Source of the DNA: Cytophagales bacterium
Lineage (GTDB): Bacteria; Bacteroidota; Bacteroidia; Cytophagales; Spirosomataceae
DNA length: 64,000 nt
Direction of reading: 5' to 3'
NCBI GenBank assembly: GCA_013298125.1
Contig: JAAFJP010000034.1
Coordinates: 1 to 64,000, forward strand
Program-made: the position numbers and the translations under genes
The notes under the pieces: generated by a model
Seen by the model: only the letters and a program-made list of their open reading frames with translations
Databases searched by the model: none
Told to the model about the DNA's origin: nothing
Part shown: one piece after another, positions 54,157 through 63,800 of the stretch
Layout: every line of letters starts with the position of its first letter
Position numbering within the stretch: the first letter of the stretch is position 1

Positions 54157-54825
54157 ATGACATCCTTTACCGAAGAGAATTATCTCAAAATCATTTACAA
54201 ATTATCTGCCGAAACGGATAACGAAATCAGTACGAATGCCGTAGCTGAATTAACCCAGACGAAGGCAGCTTCGGTAACGGATATGTTGCGTAAACTATCT
54301 GAAAAACAGTTAGTTAGCTACCAAAAATACCAAGGCGTTCGATTGACTGAAAAGGGCGAGAAAGTGGCATTAATGGTGATTCGGAAACACCGCCTTTGGG
54401 AGGTTTTTTTAGTCAATAAATTAGGCTTTAATTGGGATGAAGTCCATGAAATAGCCGAAGAATTAGAACATATCAACTCCGACGAATTAGTCCAAAGGCT
54501 GGATGAATTTTTGGGCTTCCCACAATGCGACCCTCACGGCGACCCCATCCCCAACCGTCATGGACTTATGCCTGAGTTAGGCTACAAAAATCTTTCTGAA
54601 ATAACTGTAAATCAGCAAGTTGTAATGATGGGCGTTGCTCAACATTCTACGAACTTTTTGCAATATTTAGCAAAAATTGGTTTGAATTTAGGAGCTAAAA
54701 TCAAAATCATTGAAATCAATGATTTTGATAAATCATTGACTATAAAAATCGGAGTCAAAAAAGAATGTTTTTTGAGTAATGAAGTGGCGAAAAATGTATT
54801 AGTAAAAGCAATAAAAATGGATTAG
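54157..54825 (+). CDS. mntR: DtxR-family metal-dependent regulator, MntR-like
   Basis: A 222-residue iron/manganese-dependent repressor. It has an N-terminal winged helix (1-70), a dimer/metal domain and a C-terminal FeoA-like SH3 domain (about 145-220). Visible metal-site residues are His78, Glu82, His97, Glu101, Glu104 and His105. Glu101 is in the place of DtxR Cys102, as in manganese-sensing MntR, which favours Mn. Residue 8 is Asn rather than Asp. Divergent from mntH, it should repress it through the palindrome at 53875. Confidence 0.9.
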   Translation: MTSFTEENYLKIIYKLSAETDNEISTNAVAELTQTKAASVTDMLRKLSEKQLVSYQKYQGVRLTEKGEKVALMVIRKHRLWEVFLVNKLGFNWDEVHEIAEELEHINSDELVQRLDEFLGFPQCDPHGDPIPNRHGLMPELGYKNLSEITVNQQVVMMGVAQHSTNFLQYLAKIGLNLGAKIKIIEINDFDKSLTIKIGVKKECFLSNEVAKNVLVKAIKMD

Positions 54826-54841
54826 TGTAGAAAATAAAAAA

Positions 54842-54869
54842 ACCTAACAAAGCCGCCACTTTGTTAGGT
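54842..54869 (+). terminator. mntR terminator
   Basis: ACCTAACAAAG pairs with CTTTGTTAGGT around CCGCCA, A-run before and after. The rest of the 390-base gap to yifB is AT-rich with one -7 element; nothing else recognised. Confidence 0.85.
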
Positions 54870-55176
54870 CAAAAAAGTTGCGTTACGAGAACGCTCCACA
54901 AAAATAGAAATTGTCAAAGTAAAAACAAGGCTTTTTGCAGGAAAAAATGTATGTACAAGGTATATATTACATAAGTACAGAATCTAATAAAGAAACTATC
55001 TGAAAATCAAGGATGAAATTTGGCTGTGAGTAGTTTAAATTTTTAGGCAATAAACTACTTATCTATAAGTTGTTTAAAATATATTTATTTTACCAGAATA
55101 AATTTTAATTTTTACGTATTTTCAAGAAAATAAATACTGTTTTGAATTCTACCAACAAGCAAAATATTTTTCTTCG

Positions 55177-55184
55177 TATATTTG
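55177..55184 (+). promoter_or_regulatory. -7 promoter element of the yifB gene
   Basis: TATATTTG matches TAnnTTTG, 31 bases before the ATG. No convincing TTTG at -33. Confidence 0.5.
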
Positions 55185-55215
55185 GAAAAAATTAACAACA
55201 AAAACCACTCAAATT

Positions 55216-56754
55216 ATGCTCGCCAAAACCTTCGGAAGTGCTGTTCACGGTGTTGATGCAACCATTATTACTGTTGAAGTTAGCGAAGGACAAGGACAGA
55301 AATTTTTTATCGTTGGATTACCCGACGGAGCTGTCAAAGAATCTGAACAGCGAGTAGAATCTGCCATTAAACAAGTCGGTTATTTCTTTCCCAGAACAAA
55401 AGTAGTAGTAAATCTCGCTCCTGCGGACATACGTAAGGAGGGCTCAGCGTATGATTTACCTATAGCTTTGGGTGTCATTCACGCCTCTGCACAAGCCAAT
55501 CTCAAAGAACTTGAAAATTACGTAATCATGGGTGAATTAGCCCTTGATGGTACTTTACGCCCAATCAAAGGCGTTTTACCGATTGCGATTGAAGCCCGTA
55601 AAAAAGGCTACAAAGGTTTTATTTTACCCACAGAAAATGCGATGGAGGCTTCTATTGTTAATAATTTGGATGTTATTGGGGTAAAAAACTTGAAAGAAGC
55701 GGCTGATTTTCTGAGAGGTACATTATCAATTATTCCATTGGTAACAGATACTCGGGATATATTTTCTACTTCTCAAAATAACTACGATGCGGACTTTTCG
55801 CACGTTCAGGGGCAAGAAAACATCAAAAGAGCTTTGGAAATTGCTGCCGCAGGTGGACATAATGCCATTATGATTGGACCGCCTGGTGCTGGGAAAACCA
55901 TGTTGGCAAAGCGTATTCCTTCTATTTTACCTCCATTGACACTTCACGAAGCCTTGGAAACAACAAAGATTCATTCGGTTGCGGGGAAATTGGGAACAAA
56001 AGCTACTTTGGTTTCTACTCGCCCGTATCGTTCGCCTCATCATACTATTTCGGATGCAGCTTTGGTGGGTGGCGGTGGTAATCCTCAACCTGGCGAAATC
56101 TCCTTGGCACACAATGGCGTTTTGTTTTTGGATGAATTACCAGAGTTCAAACGCTCAGCTTTGGAAGTCATGCGTCAGCCTTTGGAAGAACGAAAAGTGT
56201 CTATTTCGAGGGCGAGATGGGCGGTTGAGTTTCCATCCAGTTTTATGTTGATTGCGAGTATGAATCCTTGCCCGTGTGGGTACTACAACCATCCTGAAAA
56301 AGAATGTGTCTGTGGACCAGGTGTTGTTCAGAAATATTTGAATAAAATCTCAGGACCACTTTTGGATAGAATTGACTTGCACGTAGAGGTTACGCCCGTA
56401 AAATTTGAGCAATTATCTTCCAATAGAAAGTCAGAGTCATCGGAACAAATCCGTGAAAGAGTTATCAAAGCTCGTGAAATTCAGACAGTTAGATTTAGAA
56501 ATCATCCAGAAATATATTCTAACGCCATGATGCCATCGCAAATGGTCAAGGAGGTTTGTGCTTTAACAGATGCAGGAATTGCTTTATTGAAACGAGCGAT
56601 GGAAAGACTACAACTTTCCGCTCGTGCGTATGATAGAATCTTGAAGGTAGCCAGAACGATTGCGGATTTAGCTGGTACTGAGGACATTAGAACGGAACAC
56701 CTTGCCGAGGCTATTCAGTATCGGAGTTTGGATAGAGAGAATTGGGCGGGGTAG
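55216..56754 (+). CDS. YifB/ComM-family Mg-chelatase-like AAA ATPase
   Basis: A 512-residue ComM-type helicase-like ATPase. An N-terminal Lon-like ChlI domain (1-190) is followed by Walker A GPPGAGKTML, Walker B VLFLDELPEF and the Cys-rich MNPCPCGYYNHPEKECVCGPG, which looks like a zinc finger. ComM homologues promote branch migration in natural transformation; YifB is the general name. The protein is cytoplasmic, and its length is typical. Confidence 0.92.
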   Translation: MLAKTFGSAVHGVDATIITVEVSEGQGQKFFIVGLPDGAVKESEQRVESAIKQVGYFFPRTKVVVNLAPADIRKEGSAYDLPIALGVIHASAQANLKELENYVIMGELALDGTLRPIKGVLPIAIEARKKGYKGFILPTENAMEASIVNNLDVIGVKNLKEAADFLRGTLSIIPLVTDTRDIFSTSQNNYDADFSHVQGQENIKRALEIAAAGGHNAIMIGPPGAGKTMLAKRIPSILPPLTLHEALETTKIHSVAGKLGTKATLVSTRPYRSPHHTISDAALVGGGGNPQPGEISLAHNGVLFLDELPEFKRSALEVMRQPLEERKVSISRARWAVEFPSSFMLIASMNPCPCGYYNHPEKECVCGPGVVQKYLNKISGPLLDRIDLHVEVTPVKFEQLSSNRKSESSEQIRERVIKAREIQTVRFRNHPEIYSNAMMPSQMVKEVCALTDAGIALLKRAMERLQLSARAYDRILKVARTIADLAGTEDIRTEHLAEAIQYRSLDRENWAG

Positions 56755-56779
56755 TTTTCTGTAAGGAAACTGTTTAATT

Positions 56780-59716
56780 CTACGCCAACAAAGCCAAAAC
56801 ATCATCTTTCGATAATGATTTGACAAAGCTCTCCTCAGTCGTAACTAACTCATTAGCAAGGCGTTGCTTGTTTTGTTGGAGTGCCAAAATCTTTTCTTCT
56901 ACCGTATTTTTTGTAATGAATTTGTAGGTAAAAACAGTATTGACTTGCCCAATTCTATGGGCTCTATCAACTGCCTGAGCCTCAATAGCGGGATTCCACC
57001 AAGGGTCGAGGATGAATACGTAATCTGCCGCCGTGAGGTTGAGTCCCAAGCCTCCCGCTTTTAAGGAAATCAAGAAAATTTTGATTTCTGTATCATTCTG
57101 AAACTTCTCTACCTGTGCCTGGCGGTCTTGTGTGCTACCATCTAAGTACGTGTAGGCGAGTGATTGTTTATCTAAATGTTCTCTGAAAATATCAAGATGT
57201 TTCACGAATTGGCTGAAAATCAAAACCTTATGTCCACCTTCCAAAACACTCTCCAATTTTTGAAGCACATCATCTAATTTTCCAGAATCACCTTCATACG
57301 TATGGTCGGTCATGCGGGGGTGATTGGCTAATTGTCTTAGCTTGGTCAGACCCTGCAAAACCACCATTTGGGATTTTGCAATTCCTTCATTTTCAATATG
57401 TTGAAGAATTAAATTTCGGTAATACGACTTCGCTTCTTCGTATTGAATCTCTTGCAATTCGCTCATTTCGGCGTAATGAATTGCCTCAATTTTGGGTGGT
57501 AACTCGGTGGCTACCTGCGACTTATGCCTTCTGAGCATAAACGGTTTTATGATGGCGTACAGTCGTTGGAGTTTGGCATCATCCGCTTTTTTCTCAATCG
57601 GAATTTGGAACTCATTTCTAAAAAAATGTTGGTTTCCTAACATTCCAGGGTTCGTAAAAGTCATTTGCGACCATAAATCCATCGTACTGTTTTCCAAGGG
57701 TGTACCCGTTAGCACCAAACGATGACGAGAATTAAGCTGCATAACCGCCTTCGTGATGTTGGAAGAGGGATTTTTTATCGCCTGAGATTCATCCAAAATC
57801 ACATAATTGAATCGGTGATTTTTCAATAAATCAATATCAATTCTGGCGATACCATACGAAGTCAAAATAACATCATATTGGTCAAACCTTTCAATATTTT
57901 TATCTCTGTAAGTACCTGTATATGTGAGAATTCTTAGATTTGGCGTAAATTTTTGAGCCTCTTTTTCCCAGTTATAAATCAAGGAAGTGGGCATTATCAA
58001 AAGGCTTGGCGAAGCCACTTTTTGCTCCTTTTGCGAAGCCAAAAGTGTAAGAGTCTGAACGGTTTTTCCGAGACCCATATCGTCAGCAAGACAACCCCCA
58101 AAATTATAATCATTCAAGAAACGCATCCAGTCGTAACCCGCTTTTTGGTAAGGTCTAAGTGTGCCTTTGAAACCTTTGGGTAAATCGTAAGTTTGAATTT
58201 CCTCAAAATCACGCAATTTCTCTAATTTTCTACTCAAAACAGCCGTAGCCAAAGAGTCATTTTGTAAGTCTTGAACTAAGGAAATATGATGTTTTTTCAA
58301 GATAAATCCTTCATTATCAGTCTCTTGCTCCATAAAAGCAAATAATTCCGAATATTGTGAAAACCAGACTTCGGGAATGACCGCTATCTCGCCATTGGGC
58401 AAAGTAAATTCTCTTTTTTTCTGTAAAATTAAGTTTCGGATTTTCAAAAAAGGAATTTCATAATCACCAAAAATCACCTTGGCGTGTATATCGAACCAGT
58501 CGTTTGCTTCAACGATATTGACTTCGATGTTGGAATATCCCAAGAAATACCGCTTGCCATTGTCCTGAATATTTTGGGAGATATTGAAGTTGGCTTTTTC
58601 TAAATTTTCATAATTTTTTTGTAGCCAAACAAAAGCCTCATTTTTTGAAAATGCTAATTTTCCATTCTTTAAATCTAAACCTAATTCTTTCAAAATCAAT
58701 AACTTGTCTTTCTCTTGCTTCAAATCTCGACGTACTTTATGAAAAACATAATCGTTCCCTTGTTTTTCCATACTAACATTTGCCGAAGCCGAAAAACTAT
58801 CAAACGGAAAGGTATATTTTCCGTATTGAAACGAAAGACTCAGCGTTACTTCCGATTCTTCATCGTCTTGATTATCAGGTTCTTGCGAGCCAAAAAGACT
58901 TGTTTGTAGCACTTTTTTCTCCGAAAAACTTAATACAGGTACACACGCATACGCCTCCGAACGAATCTCAAAACCTTTGGCGTAAACATCAAACATCGTG
59001 ATAATGGACGTGACGAATTTTCGGTAATAATCTTCTTCGATTTTTTTGGGAATAACAATAAACTTTTTGTGTAAAAACGGACGTAACTTCTTGCCATCCA
59101 CATCCTTAGCGAAATGGTAAAGTTTATTTTCCAGAATCATCCAAGCGGGTTCATCACAAACAATGAAGGCATTTTTGTATTGAAATTCTACCTTTTCACC
59201 TTCGTATCTAATCCTCGGGAAGTAGTGGGTATTGTCTTCATTTCTCATAAAATGAAAAAGAACCGAAGCCTTTTCGGGTAGCACTTCAATCTTTTGCCAG
59301 ATAGGATTTCCGTCCCCGCCCATGATGTACAGTTGCTTGCCCAAGAGCAAAGGCAGCATCTCGGCTTTTACTTTTTCTACGTAAGTTGCAATAAGTTCTT
59401 GGGTTGGTTTTTCACCTTTCTGAGCATCGTAAACCTTTAAGTAGAAGTCAGTTACAGTACGCTTTTTTGTACCGACAAACTTTTTGTAAATGTTCTCCGC
59501 TTGGAGCGAATCAATCAGCTTTACGATACGTAAATCACTCTCATCAAGTCCGTGGGCAAACTCTTTGATGTTCTTGATTGATACATTTTGGTTCAACAAA
59601 GTGAGTTCACCTTTTGAGTCCAATTGTACAACAAAAGCCTCAAAAAGATAGCCCAAATACTCGTGGTTGAGTATCGAATAAATAATCTGGAAAGGTTCGG
59701 AAGTATAGACTTTCAT
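56780..59716 (-). CDS. SNF2-family DEAD/DEAH helicase
   Basis: A 978-residue Swi2/Snf2 ATPase. The N-terminal half (1-500) is a long region without catalytic motifs, of the type found in bacterial RapA-like or SWIM-associated SNF2 proteins. The ATPase core has DDMGLGKTVQTL (motif I), ILDESQAIKN (II), LTGTPLEN (III), and in the second lobe LISLKAGGLGLNLTAADYVF and DRAHRIGQ (VI). It should translocate on dsDNA, for repair, transcription or defence. No methylase or nuclease is near. The start at 59716 is typical. Confidence 0.9.
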   Translation of the reverse strand: MKVYTSEPFQIIYSILNHEYLGYLFEAFVVQLDSKGELTLLNQNVSIKNIKEFAHGLDESDLRIVKLIDSLQAENIYKKFVGTKKRTVTDFYLKVYDAQKGEKPTQELIATYVEKVKAEMLPLLLGKQLYIMGGDGNPIWQKIEVLPEKASVLFHFMRNEDNTHYFPRIRYEGEKVEFQYKNAFIVCDEPAWMILENKLYHFAKDVDGKKLRPFLHKKFIVIPKKIEEDYYRKFVTSIITMFDVYAKGFEIRSEAYACVPVLSFSEKKVLQTSLFGSQEPDNQDDEESEVTLSLSFQYGKYTFPFDSFSASANVSMEKQGNDYVFHKVRRDLKQEKDKLLILKELGLDLKNGKLAFSKNEAFVWLQKNYENLEKANFNISQNIQDNGKRYFLGYSNIEVNIVEANDWFDIHAKVIFGDYEIPFLKIRNLILQKKREFTLPNGEIAVIPEVWFSQYSELFAFMEQETDNEGFILKKHHISLVQDLQNDSLATAVLSRKLEKLRDFEEIQTYDLPKGFKGTLRPYQKAGYDWMRFLNDYNFGGCLADDMGLGKTVQTLTLLASQKEQKVASPSLLIMPTSLIYNWEKEAQKFTPNLRILTYTGTYRDKNIERFDQYDVILTSYGIARIDIDLLKNHRFNYVILDESQAIKNPSSNITKAVMQLNSRHRLVLTGTPLENSTMDLWSQMTFTNPGMLGNQHFFRNEFQIPIEKKADDAKLQRLYAIIKPFMLRRHKSQVATELPPKIEAIHYAEMSELQEIQYEEAKSYYRNLILQHIENEGIAKSQMVVLQGLTKLRQLANHPRMTDHTYEGDSGKLDDVLQKLESVLEGGHKVLIFSQFVKHLDIFREHLDKQSLAYTYLDGSTQDRQAQVEKFQNDTEIKIFLISLKAGGLGLNLTAADYVFILDPWWNPAIEAQAVDRAHRIGQVNTVFTYKFITKNTVEEKILALQQNKQRLANELVTTEESFVKSLSKDDVLALLA

Positions 59717-60032
59717 AGTTTATCCTAAGAAGGAGGTAATATATTTCTGAAATGTGGTATTATTTCTGACAAAATCAGTTTCTGCAAAAAGAATGTGTAA
59801 CAAATGATAATTGCATTATTTCGATTTTATCTAACTTTAAATATAAAAACTAAAAATGATAATACCAAATTATTTTTTGGAATATTGAGGAGATGAATGA
59901 GGGGAATAACGTTTGAGAATTGGTTTTTCTTTAAAAAAGGGTGGATTTTGTTTAGAAATGTTTAAACAAGAATTAAGGTTGATTTCTAAGACCTCAACTC
60001 AACGTTAAATCGTCAGGATGAGTTTTTTTGCG

Positions 60033-60040
60033 TACCTTTG
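60033..60040 (+). promoter_or_regulatory. -7 promoter element of the second DEAD-box gene
   Basis: TACCTTTG 25 bases before the ATG. The 349-base gap from 59717 holds AT-rich sequence and no gene. Confidence 0.5.
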
Positions 60041-60065
60041 CACCTAAATAAAGCAAATAAAACGT

Positions 60066-61475
60066 ATGACTTTCGAGGATTTTGAACTCAACCGCCAACT
60101 ACTAAATGCCATCGAAGAAGCTGGTTATCAAGCACCTACGCCCATCCAAGAGCAAGCCATTCCATTAGTAATGAATGGGCATGATGTCTTGGGAATCGCT
60201 CAGACAGGTACGGGCAAAACCGCCGCTTATCTCCTCCCGATTTTGATGAAAGTTAAGTATGCACAAGGCACGGATATGCGGGTACTGATACTCGCTCCTA
60301 CCCGTGAGTTGGTCATGCAAATTGATAAAGCTGTTACCGATTTAGCCAAATATACTGACATTCGCCATGTGGCACTTTACGGAGGATTAGGTCCAAAAAC
60401 TCAGATTGAAACCCTCCAAAAAGGCATCGACATCATCGTTTCGACTCCTGGACGATTCATGGATATTTATCTCAAAGGTGAAATTGGTGTAAAAGAACTC
60501 AAAACCCTTGTCTTGGACGAAGCTGATAAAATGATGGACATGGGTTTTATGCCTCAAATTCGTAAGATTCTGGAGGTAATTCCTTCTAAAAAACGTCAGA
60601 ATTTGTTGTTCTCCGCAACCTTTCCTGAACGAGTTGAAAAGCTGTCGTATGAGTTCCTCGAATTTCCGCATAAAGTAGAAGTTTCACCCCAAGCTACTAC
60701 GGCGAGTATGGTGAAACAGAGCCTGTATGAAGTTCCAAATTTTATGACCAAAATTAATCTCTTGGGTATGCTCATGCGTGATCACGAGCGATTTAACCGA
60801 ACGATTATTTTTTGTAGAAGTAAGGAATTTGCCGATAATATTTTTAAGTATTTAGGTCGAAAAGTGGTAGGCGAAAATAAGATTCGGGTTATCCACGCCA
60901 ACAAAGGGCAGAATACCCGCATCAACTCGATGGAGGATTTCAAAGAGGGAAATATTCAAGTCTTAGTAGCAACTGATGTAGCTGCCAGAGGCATTGATAT
61001 TCAAGAAGTTAGCCATGTGATTAACTTTGATGTACCATTGATTTATGAAGATTACGTCCACCGAATTGGGCGTACAGGACGAGCCAATCACACGGGTGAA
61101 GCCATCACTTTTATGACTGAGGCGGAGGAATATCACATCGGGAAAATTGAGAAAATCATCAAGCAAGCTATCCCCCGTGAACCATTGCCCGAAGACTTGG
61201 AAGTGCTACAAACGCCCTTTGTTGAAAAGCAAATTATGCTCCGTGAAATAGACGAGCAACGCAAGCGAGAAGACCCAGATTTTAAAGGTGCTTTCCACGA
61301 AAAAAAGGACTTTAAAGCTAAGGCAAAACAGAAAGAAGTTTCTCAGAAAAAGCAAATAATTGCAGGTGGAAAAGAATCCAGAAAAGGGAGTTTTGGAAAA
61401 ACAGCGAGTAAGAGTGGTGAAAGAAAAAATCGGAATCCTAAGAAGGGGGGGAATAGTAGAACGGGGAGGAAATAA
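60066..61475 (+). CDS. DEAD-box RNA helicase
   Basis: A 469-residue helicase. Q motif PTPIQ (25-29), AQTGTGKT (45-52), PTREL (78-82), DEAD at 151-154, SAT, and HRIGRTGR are all present. The C-terminal tail from about 395 is Lys/Arg/Ser-rich and likely binds RNA. It is a paralogue of the RhlE-type protein at 3027-4259 but with a longer basic tail. It is preceded by a -7 element. Confidence 0.93.
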   Translation: MTFEDFELNRQLLNAIEEAGYQAPTPIQEQAIPLVMNGHDVLGIAQTGTGKTAAYLLPILMKVKYAQGTDMRVLILAPTRELVMQIDKAVTDLAKYTDIRHVALYGGLGPKTQIETLQKGIDIIVSTPGRFMDIYLKGEIGVKELKTLVLDEADKMMDMGFMPQIRKILEVIPSKKRQNLLFSATFPERVEKLSYEFLEFPHKVEVSPQATTASMVKQSLYEVPNFMTKINLLGMLMRDHERFNRTIIFCRSKEFADNIFKYLGRKVVGENKIRVIHANKGQNTRINSMEDFKEGNIQVLVATDVAARGIDIQEVSHVINFDVPLIYEDYVHRIGRTGRANHTGEAITFMTEAEEYHIGKIEKIIKQAIPREPLPEDLEVLQTPFVEKQIMLREIDEQRKREDPDFKGAFHEKKDFKAKAKQKEVSQKKQIIAGGKESRKGSFGKTASKSGERKNRNPKKGGNSRTGRK

Positions 61476-61558
61476 TTTGAAACAATTTTTTTCGTTTATC
61501 GTAAAAATACAAATCCAGAATCCAAAGAGTATCAATACTCTCAAAACATAATAAACCC

Positions 61559-62425
61559 ATGAAAAGCCATTTTCAGATTTTCAAGTTCACAATACTTTTT
61601 CCTCTATTTTTTTCTATCTCAACTTTTGCCCAAGACCCAAAGCAAAAAGAAAGTTTACAGAAATTAATCGAAACTGAAAAGGCATTTGCCCAAGCCTCTA
61701 TCGACAAAGGTACAAAAAATGCTTTCCTTGAATTTTTGAATAAAGAATCAATCGTTTTTGATAAATCTATGTCGGTTAATGGCTTGGAATATTGGCAAAA
61801 TGTTGATTTTAAAGGAGTTAATACTTGGCAACCCATTCAAGCTGAGATTGCAGGTTCATCAGATTTGGGATATACCCTTGGCAGTTTTCAGTTTCATAAT
61901 AATACTGCCGAAGAAAAACCAAGTGCATTTGGTAGCTTCGTAACCCTCTGGAAAAAGCAAGCTGATAACACTTGGAAGGTTGCCGTGGACATGATAGTTT
62001 CGCATGATGAAGTGATTAATTCTAATCAAAATGTTACCGAAAACTATCCAATTTTTAAACCTTCTGAACTAAAAAATCAAGTAGTTTTAGCCGAAAGAAT
62101 GGTTTTTATGAACGACCATTTTTATTGGAAAAATGCAAAAACCTCCCTCAATCCATTTGAGCCTCATCTTTCACAAAATATCAGGGTTTATCGTAAAAAT
62201 CTGAAACCAATCATAGGCAAAGAAAATGCGAAAGTATTTTTGAAAAAAACGTATGATAAAAATCTGGTTTACACAGGACTGAAAGCCATTTCCTCCAATG
62301 CTGGCGACCTCGTATGTGTCTATGGCGTGATTTCGGGAGCTGGAAAATCAGGAACATACCTCCGAATCTGGAAACAAGAAGCCAAAGACTCTTGGAAAAT
62401 GGTGGTGGAAATGGTGGATTTGTAA
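61559..62425 (+). CDS. Secreted DUF4440-like (NTF2-fold) protein
   Basis: A 288-residue exported protein with a signal peptide (1-25, ends TFAQ). Residues 34-160 and 170-288 look like two NTF2/SnoaL-type (DUF4440) domains, each ending in LWKKQADNTWKVAVDM and IWKQEAKDSWKMVVEM respectively. Such folds may bind small molecules; no function is known here. It lies 83 bases after the helicase gene and may be separately transcribed. Confidence 0.75.
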   Translation: MKSHFQIFKFTILFPLFFSISTFAQDPKQKESLQKLIETEKAFAQASIDKGTKNAFLEFLNKESIVFDKSMSVNGLEYWQNVDFKGVNTWQPIQAEIAGSSDLGYTLGSFQFHNNTAEEKPSAFGSFVTLWKKQADNTWKVAVDMIVSHDEVINSNQNVTENYPIFKPSELKNQVVLAERMVFMNDHFYWKNAKTSLNPFEPHLSQNIRVYRKNLKPIIGKENAKVFLKKTYDKNLVYTGLKAISSNAGDLVCVYGVISGAGKSGTYLRIWKQEAKDSWKMVVEMVDL

Positions 62426-62454
62426 ATTTATGTTTTTATTATGGAAACAAATTT

Positions 62455-63045
62455 TTAAAGATTTTCAGGAGAATTATTATTTATCGACTTCTTCCAATCC
62501 ATCAATCCTTTCACTGCCAAAGCTATCAAAAGTACGTACAAAACACTCGTACCGTAAAGCCCTTTGTAGATGTACATTCCTACGTAACCCACGTTTGCTA
62601 CAATCCATAACATCCAGTTTTCCAGATACTTACGAGCGGTCATCCATGTTGCTATTAGGCTAATTCCTGTGAGTAAAGAGTCTAAATAAGGCAAACTTGC
62701 TTGTAAAAATTCTTGGTGAAGGAAACCAGAAATTACCGTAAATTTTGCTAAAAAAATCAAACAAATTATGATTAGATTGGGAGATACTTTGCTCACGGGA
62801 AGAACCGTTTTTTCGCCCTTACTAAACTTCCATTGATAGATTCCGTAAAGACTCAAAAGAATAAAAACACCTTGTAATTCTGCATCAGATTTAAGTCCAA
62901 ATTGCCAAAAGATTACCCCATAAATTCCAGAAGAAATTATCGACCAAAACCATCCCCAAACATTTTGGCGAGTATTCAACCAAACACAAATTAAGGAAGT
63001 AATAATCCCGAGGACTTCAAGCCAGTTGTTTTGAAGATATGTCAT
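62455..63045 (-). CDS. pnuC: PnuC-family vitamin transporter
   Basis: A 196-residue inner-membrane transporter with about seven hydrophobic segments. PnuC motifs such as WGWFWSIISSGIYGVIFW, LYGIYQW and WIVANVGYVGMYIYKG are visible. It takes up nicotinamide riboside (or a related vitamin) into the NAD pathway. The start overlaps the nth stop by 4 bases (63042-63045), so it is translated with nth. Confidence 0.88.
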   Translation of the reverse strand: MTYLQNNWLEVLGIITSLICVWLNTRQNVWGWFWSIISSGIYGVIFWQFGLKSDAELQGVFILLSLYGIYQWKFSKGEKTVLPVSKVSPNLIIICLIFLAKFTVISGFLHQEFLQASLPYLDSLLTGISLIATWMTARKYLENWMLWIVANVGYVGMYIYKGLYGTSVLYVLLIALAVKGLMDWKKSINNNSPENL

Positions 63046-63719
63046 TCGTTATTTGTCATTTTTGCCTTCATCACTTTTCTCTCCAAAGCCTCAAAATGTT
63101 TGCACAACCCTTTCAAGGCACATTCTCCACACTTGGGAGAGCGGGCTACGCATACATAACGCCCATGAAGAATGAGCCAATGATGTGCTACGGGGACAGA
63201 TTCTTTGGGAATATATTTGATTAATTCTTTCTCAACAGCCAATGGAGTTGTTGCCTTTTTGGGTACTAATCCGATGCGGTGTGAAACCCTAAAAACGTGA
63301 GTATCAACCGCCATGGCAGGTTGGTTATAAATGACCGAAACAATCACGTTGGCAGTCTTGCGACCCACTCCTGGGAGGGTTTGGAGTTCCTCAATGGTGC
63401 TTGGGACTTCTGAGTTGAATTCACTGACCAATAATTTCGCCATACCGATTAGATGCTTGGCTTTATTATTGGGGTATGAAATAGAGCGGATGTAATTGAA
63501 AACCTCATCAAATTCCGCTTTTGAGAGCGATTCTGCATCGGGGAAGCGTTCAAAAAGTTTAGGCGTAACCATGTTCACACGCTTGTCGGTGCATTGGGCG
63601 GACAGGGACACCGCCACCAACAATTCGTAGGGGGTACGATAGGCTAATTCGGTTTCTGCAATCGGGAAATTTTCGGTAAAATATCCTATCAGTTGTTTGT
63701 ATCGGTCTTTTTTGAGCAT
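63042..63719 (-). CDS. nth: Endonuclease III
   Basis: A 225-residue DNA glycosylase/AP lyase for oxidised pyrimidines. The helix-hairpin-helix LPGVGRKTANV gives catalytic Lys121, and Asp139 is in AVDTHVFR. The 4Fe-4S ligands are Cys190, 197, 200 and 206, with the E. coli spacing (6-2-5). All catalytic residues are present. It is co-transcribed with pnuC downstream. Confidence 0.95.
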   Translation of the reverse strand: MLKKDRYKQLIGYFTENFPIAETELAYRTPYELLVAVSLSAQCTDKRVNMVTPKLFERFPDAESLSKAEFDEVFNYIRSISYPNNKAKHLIGMAKLLVSEFNSEVPSTIEELQTLPGVGRKTANVIVSVIYNQPAMAVDTHVFRVSHRIGLVPKKATTPLAVEKELIKYIPKESVPVAHHWLILHGRYVCVARSPKCGECALKGLCKHFEALERKVMKAKMTNNE

Positions 63720-63721
63720 TT

Positions 63722-63795
63722 TTTAGCTTTGAGTTATCAGCCGTGAGCAATGAGTAATATAGCTCATCGCTCACGGCTCAAAGCTCATTGCTTAC
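63722..63795. repeat. Word-like inverted repeat between yraN and nth
   Basis: Units GAGTTATCAGCCGTGAGCAATGAG and the inverse CTCATCGCTCACGGCTC pair imperfectly, with further GCTCATTGCTTACAGCT copies on the right. Confidence 0.5.
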
Positions 63796-63800
63796 AGCTA

